Below, in pieces: positions 8,761 to 19,047 of a stretch of DNA of 64,000 nucleotides. The position numbers were made by a program, and so were the translations under genes. The notes beneath the pieces were generated by a model that saw nothing but the letters and a program-made list of their open reading frames with translations, did not search any database and was not told where the DNA came from. Position 1 is the stretch's first letter, and each line of letters opens with the position of its first letter. The DNA is from Anaerolineae bacterium (GTDB taxonomy: Bacteria; Chloroflexota; Anaerolineae; Caldilineales; Caldilineaceae), in NCBI GenBank assembly GCA_030432295.1, contig JAUIHI010000013.1:62001-126000 (forward strand), in the 5' to 3' direction.

Positions 8761-10506
8761 ATGATGCGAGGCGTGGCCTTGATACGGAAGATGTTATTGT
8801 TTGTTGGAGAACTGCCCAGCATCTTCGCCCAAGCTATCCAATCATACAGGCAACGACCACTTATAGTGATGATTTCTACAATTGTTGCGGTGCTGGTAGC
8901 CGTCCTTGCCATCTACTCCGATTCCGGCGCTATAGCCAAATATCCGCTTTTCCCGACCAATACGCCACCGCCCACGGCCACCACCGCGCCTACAGCAACC
9001 CCGACTGCGACCCATCCCCCGCTGCCCACCCCTACACCGTTAGCATTTCGACCTGCCGCCGAAGGAGAGACGCTAATCGTCATCGCCAAATTTGCCTATT
9101 TGGAGGGGGCAGACGACACCGACCCGGCAGGCGAAATTGCAATCGCCATTCGGGAGGCAGCAAAGACGCTTGACTTCACGACCCTACGCGTGGAGGTAGA
9201 GCCGACACAGATCGGTCGTTTAGGGCGGGAAGCGGCGGAGAGTTTGGGACGACAATACGACGCAGCTATTGTCATCTGGGGTGAAGTATCTACGGTGGCT
9301 GTGACCACCAACTTTCTCAATTTATCGGAACCGAAATTGCCAGCCGCCTATGTCAACATACGCGAGACAGAGCGAACACAATCAAGACAGGAATTGAGTG
9401 GTATACCTCTCTTTTCTGAATATGTCACAAAAAACCTCCCACAATTACTGGTCTCTTTAGCCTTTTTCGCCGTCGGTAACTCATATTATCAGGCTCAAAA
9501 CTTTGCCGAAGCACGAGTTGCTTTTGAGAAGAGTGTCTCATCCTGGCCTAAAGAAGCCGAACTGGAAGGGTTGGATATTTCGGTCTTCGCTTTAGCGCTT
9601 TTGAGTCAGATTGATGGAAACCTTATTGGGCAGATTGCCGGAAATTTCGTTGAAGCTATCACCCGTCACGACAAGACTATCAAGTCTGACCGGACGGATG
9701 TAGTTGCCTACAACGATAGGGGCATTGCACTCAGTTCGCAGAAGCAGTACGAAGAAGCCATCGCTAGCTACGACAAGGCCATCGAACTCGACCCGGCTTA
9801 TGTAAATGCCTATATCAATCGGGGACTCGCTCTCTATTATTTGCAGCAGTACGAAGAAGCCATCGCTAGCTACGACAAGGCCATCGAACTCGACTCAGCA
9901 TATACAGATGTCTACATCAATCGGGGCAATGCGCTCAGGGCTTTGGCGCAGTACAAGGAAGCCATCGCCAGTTACGACAAAGCCATCGAATTCGATCCAG
10001 CGTCAGCAGTTGCTTACATCAATCGGGGCAATGCTTTCAGGGCTTTAGAGCAGTATGAAGAGGCCATCGCCAGCTACGACAAGGCCATTGAACTCGACCC
10101 AGCATATACAGATGTCTACATCAATCGGGGCAATGCACTCAGGGCTTTGGCGCAGTACAAGGAGGCCATCGCCAGTTACGACAAAGCCATCGAATTCGAC
10201 CCAGCGTCAGCAGTTGCTTACATCAATCGGGGCAATGCGCTTAGAGCTTTAGAGCAATACGAAGAAGCCATCGCCAGCTACGATAAGGCCATTGAACTCG
10301 ACCCAGCATATACAGATGTCTACAACAATCGGGGTGTTGCCTTTTGGGATTGGGGGATCACCTACGCCAGGCAGGGCGACTTTGCTCAGGCAGCAGAGTT
10401 TATGCAGGTTCTCGTGGACTACGAACAGGAAAATAATTATCCTGATGCAGGAAAACATTCTGAAACGGTGGAGGAGTATCGAAGACGGGCCGCGGCGGGT
10501 GAATAA
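8761..10506 (+). CDS. Membrane-anchored TPR protein with near-identical tandem repeats
   Basis: A 581-residue protein with an N-terminal signal anchor (LIVMISTIVAVLVAVLAIYS, about residues 38-57) and a Thr/Pro linker. An alpha/beta domain at about 100-210 (ETLIVIAKFAYLEG, AAIVIWGEVS) resembles the N-terminal domains found before TPRs in secreted Chloroflexota proteins. A TPR array follows from about residue 240. Six consecutive 34-residue units (DNA 9709-10320) share the core EEAIASYDKAIELDPAY and end in a degenerate capping repeat. Ribosome binding site GGGGAGGG precedes ATG 8761. The array should make a protein-interaction superhelix outside the membrane; the partner is unknown. Confidence 0.82.
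   Translation: MMRGVALIRKMLLFVGELPSIFAQAIQSYRQRPLIVMISTIVAVLVAVLAIYSDSGAIAKYPLFPTNTPPPTATTAPTATPTATHPPLPTPTPLAFRPAAEGETLIVIAKFAYLEGADDTDPAGEIAIAIREAAKTLDFTTLRVEVEPTQIGRLGREAAESLGRQYDAAIVIWGEVSTVAVTTNFLNLSEPKLPAAYVNIRETERTQSRQELSGIPLFSEYVTKNLPQLLVSLAFFAVGNSYYQAQNFAEARVAFEKSVSSWPKEAELEGLDISVFALALLSQIDGNLIGQIAGNFVEAITRHDKTIKSDRTDVVAYNDRGIALSSQKQYEEAIASYDKAIELDPAYVNAYINRGLALYYLQQYEEAIASYDKAIELDSAYTDVYINRGNALRALAQYKEAIASYDKAIEFDPASAVAYINRGNAFRALEQYEEAIASYDKAIELDPAYTDVYINRGNALRALAQYKEAIASYDKAIEFDPASAVAYINRGNALRALEQYEEAIASYDKAIELDPAYTDVYNNRGVAFWDWGITYARQGDFAQAAEFMQVLVDYEQENNYPDAGKHSETVEEYRRRAAAGE
9709..10320 (+). repeat. 102-bp tandem repeats with 204-bp superperiod inside the TPR gene
   Basis: Six 102-bp units each encode one TPR. 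The pair 9913-10116 is almost base-identical to 10117-10320, including shared silent positions, indicating a recent two-unit duplication. Confidence 0.9.
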
Positions 10507-10871
10507 ACGACAAACCGCTGCGTCGTCCCCCTTTCTGGTTATCCTATACCCAACCGCTTGGCAACGGCGTCAAAACCCCGGCCGCGTAGAGTAGATTTCA
10601 ATCCAGTCACCGGTTGGGTTTGCCCAATAATTTTTATTTCGACGAGCGACGCCGGTTGAGCCTGTCGAAACCCAGGAGCGGGTCTACGAGAGATCGCCAT
10701 CTAAGCCGCTGGTTTCGACAAGCTCAACCGACGCTCTCTGAGCTGGTTGACACGATTTGTCCTCTTATGTTAGAAACTGTCGAGTAGCCAGACAACCGTT
10801 CACTTCGTCCAAAACCAACAAACCACACCCAGGACGCTCCACCCACAGGACCCCGCCAAGGAACCCCACCG
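10507..10871. other. Intergenic region containing dispersed palindromic element type A copy 1
   Basis: These 365 bases hold no gene. The core 10645-10737 is an inverted repeat whose ends read GACGCCGGTTGAGC and CTCAACCGACGCTC, with inner CTGTCGAAACC paired to GGTTTCGACA. A downstream block GAAACTGTCGAGTAG at 10773-10787 resembles the right arm of the homologous element at 17791-17958. No promoter stands out. Confidence 0.75.
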
Positions 10872-12890
<2,019 letters not shown>

Positions 12891-12893
<3 letters not shown>

Positions 12894-12986
12894 AGCGGTA
12901 GAGCGGCAGAGCGTTGAAACGTGGGGTATCGAGAGATCACACGTTTCGATGCTCTGTCGTTTAAACGCTCCAACGCTTCAACGCTT
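12891..12986. repeat. Imperfect inverted repeat between convergent genes
   Basis: Copies of GAGCGTTNAAACG-like sequence are arranged as opposing arms (12891-12922 against 12938-12986) with several indels. It fills the whole gap between the Fe-S oxidoreductase and KDPG aldolase genes and could act as a two-way transcript end. No T tract is seen. Confidence 0.55.
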
Positions 12987-13636
12987 TACCCTTCCCACGC
13001 CTTCTTCAACGCCCGTGCCCGGGTAATCAAATCCGCCATCGTCTGGTTTGGTCCGGTGATGAGGGTACTGCCTACGCCCAGAGCCACCGCACCGGCTGCC
13101 CGCCAGGCCGCCGCGTTCTCGGCAGAGACGCCGCCGGTGGGGGCAAAGGCCACGTCGTCCAGGGGGGCGCGCAAGGCCTTCAGATAGGATGGCCCGCCCT
13201 GATCCGCGGGGAAGAGTTTGAGAATGGGGCAGCCCGCCTGCCAGGCCATCTCGGCTTCGCTGGCCGTGTAGACGCCGGGGATGTGGAGCACGCCCCGTTC
13301 CTGCGCTCGCTCCACCACACCCATCACCAGACTGGGCGAAAGGGTGAACTGGGCACCAGCCGCCACCGCAGCGTCGAACTGGACCACTGTGCGCACTGTT
13401 CCCGCGCCGATGCGCATATTTGCCCCGTAGCGGGTGCGTAGCAGCGCGATCAGTTCGGTGGCCCCCGGTGTGTTCATCGTCACTTCCATACAGAGAATCG
13501 GCGCGGCCAAGAGTGCGTCGCCGATCTCCAACACCCGCTCCGCGGCAAAGTCTCCCCGCACAATCGGGATAATCCCTCCCCGCTTCAGCCAATCCGCCGT
13601 CTCCACTACGCCTGCCCTTCGTTCAACTGCTTGCAT
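12986..13636 (-). CDS. eda: 2-keto-3-deoxy-6-phosphogluconate aldolase (KDPG/KHG aldolase)
   Basis: A 216-residue class I aldolase with a TIM barrel. The proton-relay Glu51 lies in MEVTMNTPG and the Schiff-base Lys140 in PILKLFPAD, matching E45 and K133 of the E. coli enzyme in spacing. IPIVRGD at 24-30, GAGTV and GVSAEN phosphate-binding segments are present. It cleaves KDPG to pyruvate and glyceraldehyde-3-phosphate, the last step of the Entner-Doudoroff or uronate pathways. No Edd, KdgK or uronate genes are adjacent, so the feeding pathway is not shown. Confidence 0.9.
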   Translation of the reverse strand: MQAVERRAGVVETADWLKRGGIIPIVRGDFAAERVLEIGDALLAAPILCMEVTMNTPGATELIALLRTRYGANMRIGAGTVRTVVQFDAAVAAGAQFTLSPSLVMGVVERAQERGVLHIPGVYTASEAEMAWQAGCPILKLFPADQGGPSYLKALRAPLDDVAFAPTGGVSAENAAAWRAAGAVALGVGSTLITGPNQTMADLITRARALKKAWEG

Positions 13637-13656
13637 TATCTTCTCTGCTCCTTTGT

Positions 13657-13701
13657 GCCTTTGTATGCAAAGCCTTTGTCTACAAAGCCTTTGTCTGCAA
13701 A
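13657..13701. repeat. Three 15-bp tandem repeats upstream of eda and plsX
   Basis: Units 13657-13671, 13672-13686 and 13687-13701 follow GCCTTTGTNTNCAAA. Each unit is itself a partial palindrome (TTTGT and ACAAA). They lie in the divergent promoter region between eda and plsX and could modulate either gene. Confidence 0.75.
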
Positions 13702-13796
13702 GCTTTACCCCTCAATAAACCCCCAGCAACTTCCCTTTTGGGCTGGTGTTATAGTAGTATATCACTAAGTACGCTTGATTCCCGGAGGAGACCTGC

Positions 13797-14825
13797 ATGA
13801 ACATAGCCCTCGACGTGATGGGCGGAGACAATGCGCCGCAGGAAGTGGTTGCGGGTGCAGTATTGGCGGCCAGAGAATACGAGATTGCCGTTTCCCTGGT
13901 GGGGAGACCGGATGTGATTGCCCGGGAGCTGAGCAAACACGACGTGCGCGGGCTGAAGTTGCCGATTGTGCCAGCCAGCGAAGTCATTGAAATGGACGAC
14001 AAACCGGCCACGGCGGTGCGGGCCAAGAAAGACAGTTCGATGGTCGTCGCCTGCCAGTTGGTCAAAGCGGGCAAGGCAGACGCTTTTGTCACCTGCGGCA
14101 ACACCGGCGGCGCACTGGCCGCGGGCATTCTCCATGTCGGGCGCATGAAAGGCATCCAGCGCCCGGCCCTCATCACCCCTTTTCCCACCCAAACCGGCTT
14201 CTGCCTGCTGCTGGATGTGGGGGCCAATGTGGATTCCCGCCCGGAGCATTTGCAGCAGTTTGCGGTGATGGGCAGCATCTATTCCAAGCGAATTATGGGC
14301 GTGACTTCGCCCACAGTGCGCATTCTGAGCAACGGCGAGGAGCAGGGCAAGGGCAGCCAACTGGTGCTGGAAGCGACTGCGCTGCTGGAGAAGACACCGG
14401 GTATCACTTTTTTGGGCAACATCGAAGGCCGGGATATTGTCAACGATGTGGCCGATGTGGTGGTGACCGACGGCTTCACCGGCAATGTGCTGATCAAAAC
14501 TGCCGAGGGTGTGGGCAAACTGATCCGCACGATTCTGGTGGAGGAACTGACAGCCTCGCCCATCTCCAGCCTGGGCGGACTGCTGGCCAAATCGGCCCTG
14601 CGGCGGCTCTCCCGGCGCATCGACGACAGCGAATTTGGTGGGGCTGTGCTGCTCGGCCTCTCCAATCTGGTGGTGGTGGCCCACGGGCGCAGCAATGCCA
14701 ACGCGGTGCGCCACGCCATTCGGGTTGCCAAGCAGTCCATCGACTATCGAATTGTCGATGAAATTCAGGCGGGCGTCCAGGTGATTCCCAAAGCCGCTGC
14801 CGAACTGCAATCCCAGGCGGCGTAA
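13797..14825 (+). CDS. plsX: Phosphate acyltransferase PlsX
   Basis: This 342-residue protein shows the PlsX signatures: [13 protein letters not shown] at the N-terminus, [32 protein letters not shown] and [17 protein letters not shown]. The enzyme makes acyl-phosphate from acyl-ACP, the first step of PlsX/PlsY phospholipid synthesis, on the cytoplasmic membrane face. GGAGGAGA lies 5 nt before the ATG. Neither fabD/fabH nor rpmF follows, unlike many bacteria; the gene is followed by a repeat-rich spacer. Confidence 0.95.
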   Translation: MNIALDVMGGDNAPQEVVAGAVLAAREYEIAVSLVGRPDVIARELSKHDVRGLKLPIVPASEVIEMDDKPATAVRAKKDSSMVVACQLVKAGKADAFVTCGNTGGALAAGILHVGRMKGIQRPALITPFPTQTGFCLLLDVGANVDSRPEHLQQFAVMGSIYSKRIMGVTSPTVRILSNGEEQGKGSQLVLEATALLEKTPGITFLGNIEGRDIVNDVADVVVTDGFTGNVLIKTAEGVGKLIRTILVEELTASPISSLGGLLAKSALRRLSRRIDDSEFGGAVLLGLSNLVVVAHGRSNANAVRHAIRVAKQSIDYRIVDEIQAGVQVIPKAAAELQSQAA

Positions 14826-14829
14826 GGCT

Positions 14830-14995
14830 TTGAGCCACGGATGGACTCAGATAAACACGGATGACTCCACTGCAAAAAGCCATTTGAACCACAAAGAACG
14901 CAAAGAGCACAAAGAAATACAGGAGAAAAATCCGCTTTTATCCGTGTTCATCAGCGTTTATCAGTGGCTCAAAAGGCTTTTTTACAGCAGAATCA
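14830..14995. repeat. Palindromic intergenic element with TIR shared with 55072-55230
   Basis: Outer arms 14830-14862 and 14937-14969 are inverted copies of a GAGCCAC...ACACGGAT sequence. A second pair, TGACTCCACTGCAAAAAGCC at 14862-14881 against its near-complement at 14975-14995, matches the terminal repeat of the element at 55080-55224. No coding capacity. Confidence 0.65.
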
Positions 14996-15056
14996 TAGCC
15001 AACGAATTCAATTATTCAGTACCAATAGCATCTACTGGAAAGACGAAACTGCACCG

Positions 15057-15863
15057 ATGAAAATTTATCGCAATCTGGCGGAGATCAAGCGCAAGGAAAG
15101 CCTGGGCCGCCGCATCACACTGGGCGGGCTGGCCGTACTTTTTATCGGCCTGCTGGCCAGTTTCACCCCCACCTGGTTTCCCCCGGACCAACCCGCAGCC
15201 AATGCACTGATCGGTTTCGTCCAGTCCTATTGGGCCTACATCAGTTTTGGCTCCCTGGCCCTGGGCTTTCTGGCCTCGAATATCGGCAGCTATTACATCA
15301 ATCGCTTTGCCCCCCGCCGCTGGCCCGATTCCAACCGCATCGCCCGCCCGGACGAACTGGTGGAACAGAATTTGAAGGGCTTCGATGACAAGTACGGCCT
15401 ATTTCTGTGGAGCCTGCCCGATGCGCCCTATCTACTGGCCGGGCCGAATGGCATTCAGGTCTTTATCGTGCGGGGTGACAAAGGCCAGGTGAATGTCTCC
15501 GGCGATCGCTGGAAAGAACCCTTCAGCATTGGTCGGATGTTCACCGCCTTTACCCGGGAAGGGCTGGGCAATCCAGGCCGGGAGGTGGAGGAGACGAAGC
15601 AGAAGGTGCGGGAACTGCTCCAGGCTGGGGAGGCCAGCCAGAAGTTGGGGATACAGGCCGGCAATGTGCCGATCGAGGGTGCTGTTGTCTTTGTCAATCC
15701 GGCCATCAATCTGACACTGGACAACCCGACGGTCCCGGTTGTGGCCGTGGCCCAACTCAAAAAGGTGATCCGCACGGGTGGCAAAAACCAGCAGATGTCC
15801 AACAACGACGTGCGCGCCCTCACCGACTATCTGCAGGACGTGAGCGTCGTCTCCGACTTGTAG
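15057..15863 (+). CDS. Two-TM membrane protein with NERD-like domain
   Basis: This 268-residue protein starts at ATG 15057; the longer frame from 14964 runs through an intergenic repeat and is rejected. Two membrane helices are predicted at about 22-40 (LGGLAVLFIGLLASF) and 60-82 (YISFGSLALGFLASNIGSYY). The cytosolic part has LLAGPNGIQVFIVRGDKGQV, W-x-x-PF and the GAVVFVNP-x-x-x-L segment, a pattern like the nuclease-related NERD domain, though the catalytic residues are not clear. Function unknown. It converges on radC across a perfect 52-bp palindrome. Confidence 0.55.
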   Translation: MKIYRNLAEIKRKESLGRRITLGGLAVLFIGLLASFTPTWFPPDQPAANALIGFVQSYWAYISFGSLALGFLASNIGSYYINRFAPRRWPDSNRIARPDELVEQNLKGFDDKYGLFLWSLPDAPYLLAGPNGIQVFIVRGDKGQVNVSGDRWKEPFSIGRMFTAFTREGLGNPGREVEETKQKVRELLQAGEASQKLGIQAGNVPIEGAVVFVNPAINLTLDNPTVPVVAVAQLKKVIRTGGKNQQMSNNDVRALTDYLQDVSVVSDL

Positions 15864-15886
15864 AAGGAGTCAGACGAAAGACCGCT

Positions 15887-15938
15887 GACGAAAGACGAAC
15901 GGGTTGATCCATATGGATCAACCCGTTCGTCTTTCGTC
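15887..15938. repeat. Perfect 52-bp palindrome between convergent genes
   Basis: Two 26-base arms meet without a spacer at CATATG (15910-15915 centre). The left arm starts GACGAAAGACGAACGGG, and a partial direct copy (GACGAAAGACCGCT) lies just upstream at 15873. It is likely a two-way transcript end or the remnant of an inverted duplication. Confidence 0.9.
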
Positions 15939-16000
15939 AATCGTCCGCTGTCATACCTGTAGAGCACGTTTTCTTGACCGATAAGCTACACCTGATTTTT

Positions 16001-16720
16001 TTACTTGCGGAAGCCCAGCCCCCGCTCTTTCAGACTGACGAAGCGGCTGCGGGTGACGATCAGGTGGTCGAGCACGTCGATATTGAGCAACTGACCCGCT
16101 TCGACGATCTTCTCCGTCACCCGCACATCCTCCGGGCTGGGGGTGGGGTCGCCGCTGGGGTGATTGTGGACGACAATCACCGACGCACTGTTGGCCCGGA
16201 TTGCATCCCGAAATATCTCCCCCACTCGCACCACCGCGGTATTCAGGCTCCCCGAATAGACAGTAATAATCCGCTGCACCCGGTTTTTGGTGTCCAGCAG
16301 GACTGTGCGCAACTGCTCCCGTTCCAGCAATCCCATCTCCAGCATCAGCAGATTCGCCACATCCGCAGGGCTGTGGATCTGCGCCTGCTCTTCCGGCGCG
16401 GCCAGGAGCAAGCGCCGACCCAACTCCAGGCTGGCTTTGATCTGCGTCACTTTGGCCGCGCCCAGGCCGTGGGTCTGGCAAAGTTCCTCGTGGCTGGCCA
16501 GGGCCAGACCGGTCAGCCCCCGGTATTGGATCAGCAGCCGCTCGGCCATGCGGATCACATTTTCGCCTTTGCCCCCCGTGCGCAGGATAATCGCCAGCAA
16601 TTCCGCGGTACTCAGCGCGTTGGCCCCGAAGTAGGCCATCCGCTCCCGGGGGCGCAGGTCTTCGGGCAGTTCTTTGATGGTGGGGTTGTAGTCAGTGATG
16701 GGAATATCGGGTGTAAGCAT
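16001..16720 (-). CDS. radC: RadC-family JAB/MPN domain protein
   Basis: A 239-residue protein with the usual RadC layout: an N-terminal helix-hairpin-helix region ([15 protein letters not shown], then [13 protein letters not shown]) and a JAMM domain with the metal motif HNHPSGD-x3-S-x2-D, whose first His is residue 185. It is named for DNA repair, but biochemical evidence for the family is weak; a metal-dependent hydrolase role is plausible. Complete length, start ATG 16720. A long hairpin lies immediately upstream. Confidence 0.92.
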   Translation of the reverse strand: MLTPDIPITDYNPTIKELPEDLRPRERMAYFGANALSTAELLAIILRTGGKGENVIRMAERLLIQYRGLTGLALASHEELCQTHGLGAAKVTQIKASLELGRRLLLAAPEEQAQIHSPADVANLLMLEMGLLEREQLRTVLLDTKNRVQRIITVYSGSLNTAVVRVGEIFRDAIRANSASVIVVHNHPSGDPTPSPEDVRVTEKIVEAGQLLNIDVLDHLIVTRSRFVSLKERGLGFRK

Positions 16721-16739
16721 TGGATTCTCCTGGGTGGGT

Positions 16740-16810
16740 GATATTGGGTATTGGATATTTCGTAGTGATGCCCCGGTGCTGCCGGTACGAAATATCCAAT
16801 ACCCAATATC
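16740..16810. repeat. Perfect 25-bp inverted repeat with 21-nt loop
   Basis: Arms 16740-16764 and 16786-16810 are exact complements (GATATTGGGTATTGG... and its inverse). TTTTT follows on the plus strand, but flanking genes run on the minus strand, so a terminator role for them is doubtful. It lies in the radC leader. Confidence 0.85.
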
Positions 16811-16861
16811 TTTTTCCCGCCAAGTATATCCTTACGGCGATTTCTGCGCAAACGCTCTTTT

Positions 16862-17680
16862 TTATCCGCCCAATTGGCGATAGGCCGCGGCTACCCGTTG
16901 CAGAAATTTCAGCGAACGGTCCCAGCCTCGGGGCGTTTCCACATCCAATCGGGTAGCCAAAGTCTGGGCCAGCCGCTCCATCGAGCGATGGGAGATGGCG
17001 CCCCGGCGGAAGCGGGCCAGTGTTTCTTGGACCAATTCGTAGTCAGTACTGGTCAGACTGCGAATGTTGGGAAAGGCCAGGAGCAGACTTTCGTCTATAG
17101 TTGCCGGGCCAGACCCGGAACGGGTGGATAGGGCATCCAGCGATACGTCGGCCAGCTCCCGGATGACGAGGGTTCCCGCGGCGAAGTCACCCAGGCGACG
17201 GCTCTTTTGGTTGAGGAGCATCACCAGCAGCCCCAGTCCGTAGCCGCTGGGCAGAAAGTCAATCGGGCGCACCAGATTGCGCAGAAGCACCTCGACAAAA
17301 CCTGCCGGGTTGCCGTCCATGCGCAGGACACGGATTTTCACGAAACGCTTGCCCGGTGTCTGCCCGTTCCATAGCCATTCAAAGAGGATGTAATAACCCC
17401 AAAAGAAGGAAAAGTTGAGCAGTGCGTAGAGGGCAATCACCAATCCCCCCATCCAACTGGGCGGATCACCACCCGAAAGTGTGTCCAGTGTGAGATCACC
17501 CACCAGTTCCAGGGCGACGAGGACGAGCAGATTGAGCAGAGCGAGGGCGGCTGCCAGAATTGCCGAGTCGATGAGCGCGGCGATGAAGCGGTTACCGATG
17601 CCCGCCACTTCGTAGGCAAAGGTGACGCTCTCTGGGGTGTCGATGGCGTAGTCTTGCTCTAACAAGGGGGAATCGGCCAT
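16862..17680 (-). CDS. RDD-family membrane protein
   Basis: A 272-residue protein whose first 190 residues are an RDD domain: GIGNRFIAALIDSAIL, LFEWLWNGQTPGKRFVKIRVL and RRLGDFAAGTLVI carry the conserved Arg/Asp residues. Four membrane helices are expected. The 80-residue tail is soluble and helical. RDD proteins are often found with SpoIIM and DUF58 genes, as here (both follow within 3 kb), suggesting a shared envelope function; the role is otherwise unknown. Divergent from the spoIIM-like gene. Confidence 0.85.
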   Translation of the reverse strand: MADSPLLEQDYAIDTPESVTFAYEVAGIGNRFIAALIDSAILAAALALLNLLVLVALELVGDLTLDTLSGGDPPSWMGGLVIALYALLNFSFFWGYYILFEWLWNGQTPGKRFVKIRVLRMDGNPAGFVEVLLRNLVRPIDFLPSGYGLGLLVMLLNQKSRRLGDFAAGTLVIRELADVSLDALSTRSGSGPATIDESLLLAFPNIRSLTSTDYELVQETLARFRRGAISHRSMERLAQTLATRLDVETPRGWDRSLKFLQRVAAAYRQLGG

Positions 17681-18022
17681 TGGGTCTCTCGCGGTTTGAT
17701 GGTAAGATTGGTGGAAGTGAGCAGGGAAAAAGGCGGACGCAGATTACGCTGAAAAGAATGATTTGCACTGATATTTCAGCGACAGTCTAGCTACCGGACA
17801 GTTTTAATCTGGACCAGCGACGCCGGTTGAGCCTGTCGAAACCCAGGAACGGGTCAACGAGAGATCGCCGTCTGAGCCGCTGGTTTCGACAATCTCAACC
17901 GACGCTCTCCGACTGGATTGGCACGATCTGTGCATCTGTGTCATAAACTGTCGGGTAGAGCCAGAGCGACAATCATTCTTTTCAGCGCTATCAGCGTCCT
18001 ATTCTCCGGTCAGGTCAACACA
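17681..18022. other. Intergenic region with three-level nested inverted repeat (type A element copy 2)
   Basis: These 342 bases carry no gene. Outermost perfect 17-bp arms lie at 17747-17763 and 17971-17987 (CGCTGAAAAGAATGATT). Inside, 14-bp arms at 17791-17804 and 17945-17958 (CTACCGGACAGTTT type, one mismatch) enclose the type A core 17818-17907, homologous to 10645-10737. The promoters of the divergent RDD and SpoIIM genes must lie at its edges. Confidence 0.8.
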
Positions 18023-18967
18023 ATGCAGATCGACCAATTGATCGAAAAAGAAAAGGCGGGCTGGCAACGGCTGGAAGCGTTGAACGCACGCACCCGGGGC
18101 AACGCGGAAGCGCTCTCCGAGGCCGAACTCTACGAGTTGGGCCGCCTCTATCAGATCGCGGCTTCTGACCTGGCCCTGGCCCAGCGGGACTTCCCCAGCC
18201 ATCAGATCACCCGCTATCTCAACCAACTGGTGGGGCGCACCCACGCAATTCTCTACCGGGAAGAACCCCTGCGCTGGCAGCAGATCAGCCATTTCTATCG
18301 GGTGCTTTTCCCCCAGATGTATCGTCGTCTGCTCCCCTATACAGCTGCGGCCTTCGTGCTTTTTCTTCTGCCTGCGCTCATCGGTTTCTTCGTCGTCTGG
18401 CAAACGCCGGACACCATCTACACTCTGCTGGGCCAGGAGATCGCGTCTCTGGTCCATACGGTGGAGGATGGCAAACTGTGGACGGATATCGCGCCCAGCG
18501 TGCGCTCCTCGGCAGCCGCTACAATCCTCACCAACAATATCGGTGTGATGTTCTACGCCTTTGCCGGTTCGCTGACTGGCGGGCTGTTCACCCTCTATAT
18601 TCTGCTCTTCAACGGGCTGAGCCTGGGCGCAATTTTTGGCCTGCTCCAGTTCCACGGGATGAGTCCGGGGCTGGCCGAGTTTGTTCTGGCCCACGGCCCG
18701 GTGGAACTGAGCGTCATTTTCCTGGCTGGCGGCTGTGGACTCTTTGTGGCCGACGGGCTGCTGCGTCCCGGTCTGCTTACCCGCCAGGCCGCGTTGGTGG
18801 AGCGGGCCAAAATCGCCGTGCAGCTCATCCTCGGTTCGGTCCCCCTCCTCATCGGCGCGGGGCTGATCGAAGGCTTCATCAGTCCCAGCGGGCTGCCGTG
18901 GATTGTGAAGGCGCTGGTCGGGCTGGCGACGGGGGTGGCGTTGCATAAATATTGGTTGAGTAGTTGA
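18023..18967 (+). CDS. SpoIIM/DUF95-family integral membrane protein
   Basis: This 314-residue protein starts at ATG 18023; the upstream in-frame extension runs through the nested repeat. The N-terminal 100 residues are helical and soluble (LEKEKAGW-type start, [17 protein letters not shown]). Five or six membrane helices follow from about 115, with the family motif FTNNIGV-like segment [20 protein letters not shown] and [16 protein letters not shown]. In sporulating bacteria SpoIIM acts in engulfment; in non-sporulators its homologues sit with RDD and DUF58 genes and their role is unknown. Confidence 0.85.
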   Translation: MQIDQLIEKEKAGWQRLEALNARTRGNAEALSEAELYELGRLYQIAASDLALAQRDFPSHQITRYLNQLVGRTHAILYREEPLRWQQISHFYRVLFPQMYRRLLPYTAAAFVLFLLPALIGFFVVWQTPDTIYTLLGQEIASLVHTVEDGKLWTDIAPSVRSSAAATILTNNIGVMFYAFAGSLTGGLFTLYILLFNGLSLGAIFGLLQFHGMSPGLAEFVLAHGPVELSVIFLAGGCGLFVADGLLRPGLLTRQAALVERAKIAVQLILGSVPLLIGAGLIEGFISPSGLPWIVKALVGLATGVALHKYWLSS

Positions 18968-19042
18968 TTGGTTGATTGGGAAAGCACCGAATGAGCCGCA
19001 ACCAGTGAACTAATCAACCAGTAAACTAATCAACCAATCAAC
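18963..19042. repeat. Inverted repeat between convergent genes
   Basis: Arms GTTGATTGGTTGATT (18963-18977) and AATCAACCAATCAAC (19028-19042) are perfect complements; extra AATCAACCAGT copies lie between. The left arm overlaps the stop codon of the SpoIIM-like gene. Confidence 0.75.
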
Positions 19043-19047
19043 CACCC

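Noticed and set aside
9709-10320. Regular repeats considered as a CRISPR array
   Set aside because: The 102-bp units are contiguous, in frame and encode TPRs; there are no unique spacers and no cas genes.
16740-16810. Hairpin followed by TTTTT as a normal terminator
   Set aside because: The T tract is on the plus strand, while both flanking genes are transcribed from the minus strand.
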